A DNA stretch of 64,000 nt from Pseudomonas sp. PDM16 (GTDB lineage Bacteria; Pseudomonadota; Gammaproteobacteria; Pseudomonadales; Pseudomonadaceae), in contig NZ_JACVAM010000002.1 of assembly GCF_014851865.1 (NCBI RefSeq), forward strand, positions 806,001 to 870,000, given 5' to 3'. Numbering within the stretch: the first letter of the stretch is position 1; each line of letters opens with the position of its first letter. Of the stretch, positions 59,232 through 64,000 are shown piece by piece. Under the pieces are notes generated by a model. The model was not told where the DNA came from. It worked only from the letters and a program-made list of their open reading frames with translations, and searched no databases. A program made the translations under genes and the position numbers.

Positions 59232-59327
59232 TCAGCTGACCAGACGAGTCACGTTGGGCAGGATCAGGATAACGGTGGTGGCAAGGACGATCAGGCTCGC
59301 CTGCCGGTACTTGGCGTGTTTGAACAT
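59232..59327 (-). CDS. 31-aa single-helix membrane peptide
   Basis: MFKHAKYRQASLIVLATTV followed by ILILPNVTRLVS. A basic N-terminus, one 17-residue hydrophobic helix and no other domain make it a typical small membrane protein. A weak AAAGGCAG site lies before the ATG; a terminator-like hairpin stands 80 bp upstream on the same strand. I think a peptide of this kind is conserved next to mtnP in Pseudomonas, but this is from memory. Confidence is limited because of the size. Confidence 0.5.
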   Translation of the reverse strand: MFKHAKYRQASLIVLATTVILILPNVTRLVS

Positions 59328-59408
59328 AGCGACTGCCTTTGTTCTTGTTGGCGCTTGGCCGAGCCCCCATTGCGCTTGGTGGGCTTGGTTAGCGCCGTGG
59401 CACAGATG

Positions 59409-59440
59409 AAAAAGCCGTCCCGGCAAATCCCGGCGACGGC
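59409..59440 (-). terminator. Terminator-like hairpin followed by U5
   Basis: On the minus strand GCCGTC...GACGGC (with a bulged G and an inner CCGG/CCGG pairing around GATTTG) is followed by TTTTT. No annotated gene is upstream on that strand for more than 3 kb, so the transcript it would end may be a small RNA or a short leader ahead of the 31-aa gene. Confidence 0.6.
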
Positions 59441-59601
59441 ACCTTGCATGGTTAATCCTAGGGCGTGGGTCACGGTTTTCTTAGATCGGTTGGTTTCTAT
59501 GTCACCGGATCAAGAATCGTGAAGTTATTGCCTGGAGGCGCCGCCTGGCGCCGCCCCGCGAGCCAGACCGGTTGTTGGTGCGCGATGCCATTCAACTCGA
59601 A

Positions 59602-59654
59602 AATGACCATTCGTCTGGGCCCAACGGTCAATAGGCCTGAGCGAATCGGTCATT
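59602..59654. repeat. Imperfect inverted repeat upstream of the thiolase gene
   Basis: AATGACCATTCG (59602-59613) and CGAATCGGTCATT (59642-59654) are complementary with one bulged base and a 28-bp spacer. It lies 68 bp before the thiolase ATG and may be an operator or transcript structure. Confidence 0.5.
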
Positions 59655-59722
59655 GAGTCCTCAAGGCAGGCAATTAAGGTTATACAACCCGGCATCCGCC
59701 GCTGCCATGTACCGAGGACGTC

Positions 59723-60928
59723 ATGACCGAAGCATATATTTTCGACGCCGTGCGCACCCCGCGCGGCAAGGGCAAGAAGGACGGCGCGCTGCACAGCGTC
59801 AAGCCAGTCAATCTGGTGGCCGGCCTGCTGCGTGCGCTGCAGCAGCGCAACGCGCTGGATACCCGTCAGGTCGACGATATCGTGCTCGGCTGCGTGACCC
59901 CGGTGGGCGACCAGGGTGCCGACATCGCCAAGACCGCGCCGATGGTGGCGGACTGGGACGTCAGCGTCTCCGGCGTGCAGCTCAACCGTTTCTGCGCCTC
60001 GGGCCTGGAAGCGGTGAACATGGGGGCGATGAAGGTGCGCTCCGGCTTCGAGGACCTGGTGGTGGTCGGCGGCGTGGAGTCCATGTCGCGCGTACCGATG
60101 GGCTCCGACGGCGGCGCCTGGGTGATGGACCCGGAAACCAATATCCACACCAGCTTCGTACCGCAGGGCATCGGCGCTGACCTGATCGCCACCCTGGAAG
60201 GCTTCAGCCGCAGCGATGTGGACTCCTTCGCCCTTCGCTCGCAGCAGAAGGCCGCACGCGCCAGCGCCGATGGCTCGTTCAACAAATCGCTTATTCCGGT
60301 GACCGACCAGAACGGTATCGTCATCCTCGACCACGATGAGTTCATCCGTGGCGACTCCACCGTGGAAGGCCTGGGCAAGCTCAAGCCGAGCTTCGAAATG
60401 ATGGGCCAGATGGGCTTCGACTCCACCGCCCTGCGCGTGTACAGCCACGTCGAGCGCATCGAGCATGTGCACACCCCGGGCAACAGCTCAGGGATAGTCG
60501 ACGGCGCCGCGCTGATGCTGATCGGCAGCGCGGCCAAGGGCAAGGAGCTGGGCCTCAAGCCGCGTGCGCGTATCGTCGCCACCGCCGTGACCAGCACCGA
60601 TCCGACCATCATGCTCACCGGCCCTGCGCCGGCCACCCGCAAGGCCCTGGCCAAGGCCGGGCTCTCGGTGGAGGACATCGATCTGTTCGAGGTCAACGAG
60701 GCTTTCGCCTCCGTCGTCATGAAGTTCATGAAGGACATGGGCGTGTCCGAGGACAAGGTCAACGTCAACGGCGGCTCCATCGCCATGGGCCACCCGCTGG
60801 GCGCCACCGGCTGCGCCATCCTCGGCACCCTGCTCGACGAGCTGGAGAAGCGCGAGTTGCGCTACGGCCTGGCCACGCTGTGTGTCGGCGGCGGCATGGG
60901 TATCGCCACCATCATCGAACGTATCTGA
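59723..60928 (+). CDS. Acetyl-CoA C-acetyltransferase (thiolase family)
   Basis: 401 residues. Thiolase motifs: [16 protein letters not shown] with the active Cys, [33 protein letters not shown], and the C-terminal [16 protein letters not shown]. It differs from FadA (this window, 49530) in sequence and matches the PA1736-type acetyl-CoA acetyltransferase. It is paired with a hydratase/dehydrogenase downstream, the reverse order to fadBA. CGAGGA precedes the ATG. Probably cytoplasmic; the acyl chain preference is unknown. Confidence 0.93.
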   Translation: MTEAYIFDAVRTPRGKGKKDGALHSVKPVNLVAGLLRALQQRNALDTRQVDDIVLGCVTPVGDQGADIAKTAPMVADWDVSVSGVQLNRFCASGLEAVNMGAMKVRSGFEDLVVVGGVESMSRVPMGSDGGAWVMDPETNIHTSFVPQGIGADLIATLEGFSRSDVDSFALRSQQKAARASADGSFNKSLIPVTDQNGIVILDHDEFIRGDSTVEGLGKLKPSFEMMGQMGFDSTALRVYSHVERIEHVHTPGNSSGIVDGAALMLIGSAAKGKELGLKPRARIVATAVTSTDPTIMLTGPAPATRKALAKAGLSVEDIDLFEVNEAFASVVMKFMKDMGVSEDKVNVNGGSIAMGHPLGATGCAILGTLLDELEKRELRYGLATLCVGGGMGIATIIERI

Positions 60929-60935
60929 CCGATTT

Positions 60936-61011
60936 GTAGGGTGGATGACGCGAAGCTCATCCACCAGAAGCCGCCCTGGTGGAAAACCGCTCTGCGGGTT
61001 TTCCACCCTAC
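60936..61011. repeat. Nested inverted repeat (REP/cloverleaf-like)
   Basis: An outer stem GTAGGGTGG (60936-60944) / CCACCCTAC (61003-61011) encloses two inner hairpins: GGTGGATGA (60940-60948) / TCATCCACC (60957-60965), and GGTGGAAAACC (from 60978) / GGTTTTCCACC (to 61007). Outer and inner arms overlap, so the folds are alternative. It occupies the 112-bp gap between the thiolase and hydratase/dehydrogenase genes. REP-like repeats of this GTAGGGTGG...CCACC type are common in Pseudomonas intergenic regions. No second copy is in the window. Confidence 0.8.
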
Positions 61012-61040
61012 GTGGCCCTCCGGATTCGAGGAAAGAAGAA

Positions 61041-63185
61041 ATGACTGACGCCATCCGTTACGAAAAGGGCCAGGACAATATCGTCGTCCTGACCATCGAT
61101 ATGCCCGGCCAGAGCGCCAACACCATGAACGCGGTGTACCGCGAGGCCATGGGCGCCACCGTGGCCCGCTTGGAGGCTGAGAAGGACTCCATCGCCGGGG
61201 TGATCGTCACTTCCGCGAAGAAGACCTTCTTTGCCGGCGGCGACCTCAACGAGCTGATCAAGGTCACCAAGGCCGACGCCAAGTCGTTCTACGACATGAT
61301 CCTCAAGATCAAGGGCCAGCTGCGCCGCCTGGAAACCCTGGGCAAGCCGGTAGTGGCCGCGATCAACGGCGCCGCCCTGGGCGGTGGTTGGGAAATCTGC
61401 CTGGCTTGCCACCACCGCATCGCCCTGGACAATTCCAGCGTGCAGCTGGGCCTGCCGGAGGTGACCCTCGGCCTGCTGCCGGGCGGCGGCGGGGTGGTGC
61501 GCATGGTGCGCATCCTCGGCCTGGAAAAAGCCCTGCCGTACCTGGCCGAAGGTAAGAAGGTACGCCCGGACGCCGCGCTCAAGGCTGGCCTGATCCACGA
61601 TATCGCCGCCACCCCGGACGAGATGCTGGCCAAGGCCCGCGCCTTTATCGCCGCCAACCCGACCGCCGCGCAGCCGTGGGACGTGAAGGGCTACAAGATC
61701 CCCGGCGGCACCCCGAGCACCCCGGCCGTGGCGCAGATGCTGGCCATCGCCCCGAGCGTGTTGCGTGACAAGACCAAGGGCTGCTTCCCGGCGCCGGAGA
61801 AGATCATGTGCGCCGCCGTCGAGGGCGCCCAGGTCGACTTCGACACCGCGCAGATCATCGAGGCGCGCTACTTCACCGAGCTGACCACCGGCCAGGTGGC
61901 GAAGAACATGATCGGCACCTTCTGGTTCCAGCTCAACGAGATCAACGCCGGCAGCTCGCGCCCGCAGGGCATCCCGCAGTACGTGACCAAGAAGGTCGGC
62001 GTGCTCGGCGCAGGCATGATGGGTGCCGGCATCGCCTATGTGTCGGCGGCCGCCGGCATTGAGGTGGTACTGAAAGACGTGTCCATCGAGGCGGCGGAGA
62101 AGGGCAAGGCCTACTCGGCCAAGCTGCTCGACAAGAAGGTCAGCAAGGGCCATATGACGGCTGAGAAGCGCGACGCCTTTCTGGCGCGGATCAAACCGAC
62201 TGCCAGCGATGCCGACCTTGAAGGCTGCGACCTGATCATCGAAGCGGTGTTCGAAGATCGCGGTCTGAAGGCCAAGGTCAACGCTGCCGCCGAGGCCGCC
62301 GCGCTGCCGGAGGCGGTGATCGCTTCCAACACCTCGACCCTGCCGATCACCGGCCTGGCCACTGCGGTGCAGAAGCAGGACAAGTTCATCGGCCTGCACT
62401 TCTTCAGCCCGGTCGACAAGATGCCGCTGGTGGAGATCATCCGAGGCGAGAAGACCAGCGACGAGACCCTGGCGCGTGGCTTCGACTACGTGCTGCAGAT
62501 CAAGAAGACCCCGATCGTGGTCGAGGACAGCCGTGGCTTCTTCACCTCGCGGGTGTTCGGCACTTTCACCAACGAAGGCATTGCCATGCTCGGCGAGGGT
62601 GTGAGCGCGGCGATGATCGAGAACGAGGCGCGCAAGGCCGGCATGCCGGTGGGCCCGCTGGCGATCAGCGACGAAGTGTCGATGAGCCTGATGGAGCACA
62701 TCCGCCAGCAGACCATCAAGGACCTGGCCGCCGAGGGCAAGAGCATTCCGCAGCACCCAGCGTTCAACGTCATCGAGCTGATGCTCAAGGAGTACAAGCG
62801 TCCGGGCAAGGCCGCCGGTGGTGGTTTCTACGAGTACCCCGAAGGTGGCAAGAAGCGCCTGTGGCCGGAGCTGAAAGCGCACTTCGAGAAGGCTGACGCG
62901 CAGATATCCCAGGAGGACGTGCGTGACCGCATCCTGTTCATCCAGGCCATCGAGACCGTGCGTTGCGTGGAAGAGGGCGTGTTGAAGTCGGTGGCCGACG
63001 CCAACATCGGTTCGATCTTCGGCATCGGCTTCGCCGCCTGGACGGGCGGGGCACTGCAGTTCATCAACCAGTACGGGGTGAAGGACTTTGTCGCCCGCGC
63101 CCAGTACCTGGCCGAGCAGTATGGCGAGCGCTTCCTGCCGCCGGCCCTGTTGCTGGAGAAAGCGGCCAACGGCCAGACCTTCTGA
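61041..63185 (+). CDS. Bifunctional enoyl-CoA hydratase / 3-hydroxyacyl-CoA dehydrogenase (FadB/FadJ-like)
   Basis: 714 residues. The hydratase domain has AALGGGWEICLACHHRIA and LPEVTLGLLPGGGGVVRM; the dehydrogenase domain has VGVLGAGMMGAGIAYVSAAAG and GLHFFSPVDKMPLVEIIRGEKTS. It is a multifunctional beta-oxidation enzyme like FadJ, distinct from FadB in this window (47352), and matches the PA1737 type in length. It is preceded by a REP-like repeat and ends 18 bp before a terminator. Together with the thiolase it forms a second beta-oxidation module. The ATG at 61041 follows GAGGAAAGAAG. Confidence 0.94.
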   Translation: MTDAIRYEKGQDNIVVLTIDMPGQSANTMNAVYREAMGATVARLEAEKDSIAGVIVTSAKKTFFAGGDLNELIKVTKADAKSFYDMILKIKGQLRRLETLGKPVVAAINGAALGGGWEICLACHHRIALDNSSVQLGLPEVTLGLLPGGGGVVRMVRILGLEKALPYLAEGKKVRPDAALKAGLIHDIAATPDEMLAKARAFIAANPTAAQPWDVKGYKIPGGTPSTPAVAQMLAIAPSVLRDKTKGCFPAPEKIMCAAVEGAQVDFDTAQIIEARYFTELTTGQVAKNMIGTFWFQLNEINAGSSRPQGIPQYVTKKVGVLGAGMMGAGIAYVSAAAGIEVVLKDVSIEAAEKGKAYSAKLLDKKVSKGHMTAEKRDAFLARIKPTASDADLEGCDLIIEAVFEDRGLKAKVNAAAEAAALPEAVIASNTSTLPITGLATAVQKQDKFIGLHFFSPVDKMPLVEIIRGEKTSDETLARGFDYVLQIKKTPIVVEDSRGFFTSRVFGTFTNEGIAMLGEGVSAAMIENEARKAGMPVGPLAISDEVSMSLMEHIRQQTIKDLAAEGKSIPQHPAFNVIELMLKEYKRPGKAAGGGFYEYPEGGKKRLWPELKAHFEKADAQISQEDVRDRILFIQAIETVRCVEEGVLKSVADANIGSIFGIGFAAWTGGALQFINQYGVKDFVARAQYLAEQYGERFLPPALLLEKAANGQTF

Positions 63186-63203
63186 GTGTGATGCAGCCTG
63201 CAG

Positions 63204-63232
63204 AACCGGCCCATGTGGCCGGTTTTGCTTTT
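63204..63232 (+). terminator. Rho-independent terminator after the second beta-oxidation pair
   Basis: AACCGGCC / GGCCGGTT stem (8 bp) with loop CATGT, followed by TTTTGCTTTT. It is 18 bp after the stop. Confidence 0.92.
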
Positions 63233-63285
63233 CAGGGGCTTTCTGTCATCGTGCCGGGAAGTCCCCGCGAGGAGTGCAGCGGCGC

Positions 63286-64000
63286 GTGAGCATGCGAAGG
63301 GTGATCAGTGCTTGGTGGCTGGCAGGTCTGCTGGCCGCCTCCGGCATGGCCTCTGCTACCGAACCGCTGAATATCTATATCGGCCAGGGGCAGATGCCCT
63401 TCGCCGATGACAACCCAAGCGACCGAGGCGTGTACGGCGACCTGATGGACGAGCTGTGCAAGCGCCTGCAGCGTGAATGTCGCTATCAGAGCGTGCCCTG
63501 GAAGCGAGTTCAGGTGACGGTGGCCAACGACCCGTACGGCATCGTGCTCAACCTCGGACGTACGCCCGAGCGCGAAGAGGGTTTCGTCTGGTTGTTGGGG
63601 GTGTTGCCGACGTCCTATGTACTGGCCAGCACACACCAGCGTTTCGATAGCCTGACGGATGCGCTGACTGCCGGCCCTGTGGTGGTGATGGGCGGCACGC
63701 CGCGCGCTCAGGAGGCGCTGCAGCTACGTCAGGAGGGGCAGTCCGTGGTGGAGGTAACTGACCCGGAACAGGCGGCGCGGATGCTGCGCAGCGGGCGGGT
63801 GCTGTCCTGGTACGAGATCGACCTGCGCGTGCTCTACCTCTGGCGGCACCTGGGCTATACCGAGGACTCGATTGTGTCGGGGCAGGCGGTGAGTGCCAAT
63901 CGCAGCTTCGTCGCCGGCAGCCCGGTACTGCGGGATGCATCGTCGCTTGCCGCGCAGATGCAGCAGGCATTCGCGGACATGCAGGGTGACGGCACCTGGC
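63286..64000 (+). CDS. Periplasmic solute-binding-like protein, 3' end outside window
   Basis: Reads 238 codons from a GTG (GTG-AGC-ATG) to the window edge with no stop. The N-terminus MSMRRVISAWWLAGLLAASGMASA is a signal peptide; the mature part begins TEPLNIYIGQGQMPFADDNPSDRGVYGDLMDELCKRL, which is like ABC-type amino-acid binding proteins (SBP_bac_3). YQSVPWKRVQVTVANDPYGIVLNLGRTPEREEGFVWL and a later DPEQAARMLRSGRVLSWYE fit that fold. GAGGAG lies 11 bp before the GTG; the ATG two codons later is the alternative start. No transporter partner is in view. Confidence 0.82.
   Translation, partial: MSMRRVISAWWLAGLLAASGMASATEPLNIYIGQGQMPFADDNPSDRGVYGDLMDELCKRLQRECRYQSVPWKRVQVTVANDPYGIVLNLGRTPEREEGFVWLLGVLPTSYVLASTHQRFDSLTDALTAGPVVVMGGTPRAQEALQLRQEGQSVVEVTDPEQAARMLRSGRVLSWYEIDLRVLYLWRHLGYTEDSIVSGQAVSANRSFVAGSPVLRDASSLAAQMQQAFADMQGDGTW

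Larger units (their letters stand above)
59328..59722. other. 395-bp intergenic region with terminator-like hairpin and inverted repeat
   Basis: No reading frame here looks coding. The region contains a minus-strand terminator-like hairpin at 59409-59440, a GC palindromic cluster near 59536-59555 and a long interrupted inverted repeat at 59602-59654. The 3' end carries the ribosome-binding site (CGAGGA) of the thiolase gene. A small RNA on the minus strand ending at 59409 is possible. Confidence 0.5.

Noticed and set aside
61008..62882. A 624-codon open frame on the minus strand opposite the hydratase/dehydrogenase gene
   Set aside because: Same reason: complementary to a clear FadB/FadJ-like gene and without family features.

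Overview
The window is a stretch of a Pseudomonas chromosome, GC-rich and with typical Pseudomonas gene families. The order mobA / moaB-moeA / AraC regulator / FAD oxidase / GlpD-like / FGGY kinase / lipid kinase / MOSC / slt / uup / usp / fadBA / topA / sulA-lexA / psrA / nagZ / mtnP matches, as far as I recall, the P. aeruginosa PAO1 PA3031-PA3004 segment in long collinear blocks. Two large accessory blocks interrupt it: a Psl exopolysaccharide locus and a chemosensory cluster. I infer a species of the P. aeruginosa/resinovorans/alcaligenes neighbourhood; I cannot name it from sequence alone.

Layout. 1-1.1 kb: two small lipoprotein genes (the first cut by the window edge), then a tRNA-Pro(CGG) with its promoter and terminator. 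1.5-4.0 kb: molybdenum-cofactor genes mobA and, divergently, moaB-moeA. 4.0-4.4 kb: a small secreted protein. 4.6-6.8 kb: two tandem acyltransferase-3 genes on the + strand. 6.8-21.1 kb: eleven tightly packed minus-strand genes in the exact order of pslA-pslK; the acyltransferase pair sits where pslL would be, but in the opposite orientation. A near-perfect FleQ box precedes pslA. 21.2-28.6 kb: an AraC regulator divergent from an AGPS-like flavoprotein, a GlpD-like dehydrogenase, an FGGY kinase, a small membrane protein and a YegS-type lipid kinase, which together look like a glycerol/glycerolipid module.

28.5-40.3 kb: a complete chemosensory system read leftward (MCP, cheY, STAS, cheA, MCP, cheW, cheR, cheB, then a LuxR-type regulator), plus a cheV and a third MCP with its likely sensor at the C terminus. 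The CheA contains two tandem 24-residue motifs resembling the MshEN cyclic-di-GMP-binding domain, which I consider the most interesting signal in the window. 40.4-47.0 kb: MOSC protein, soluble lytic transglycosylase, ABC-F protein Uup, two uncharacterised proteins and a universal stress protein. 47.3-51 kb: the fatty-acid oxidation operon fadBA and a DUF1653 gene.

51.1-59.3 kb: topA, two small conserved proteins, the SOS pair lexA-sulA with two LexA boxes, psrA with two abutting PsrA operators, an L,D-transpeptidase-fold protein, nagZ, a methylthioinosine/methylthioadenosine phosphorylase and a 31-residue membrane peptide. 59.7-63.2 kb: a second beta-oxidation pair (thiolase, then hydratase/dehydrogenase) separated by a large cloverleaf-like inverted repeat. 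The window ends inside a periplasmic solute-binding-like gene. Gene density is high, and I saw no insertion sequence, CRISPR array, rRNA operon or prophage.
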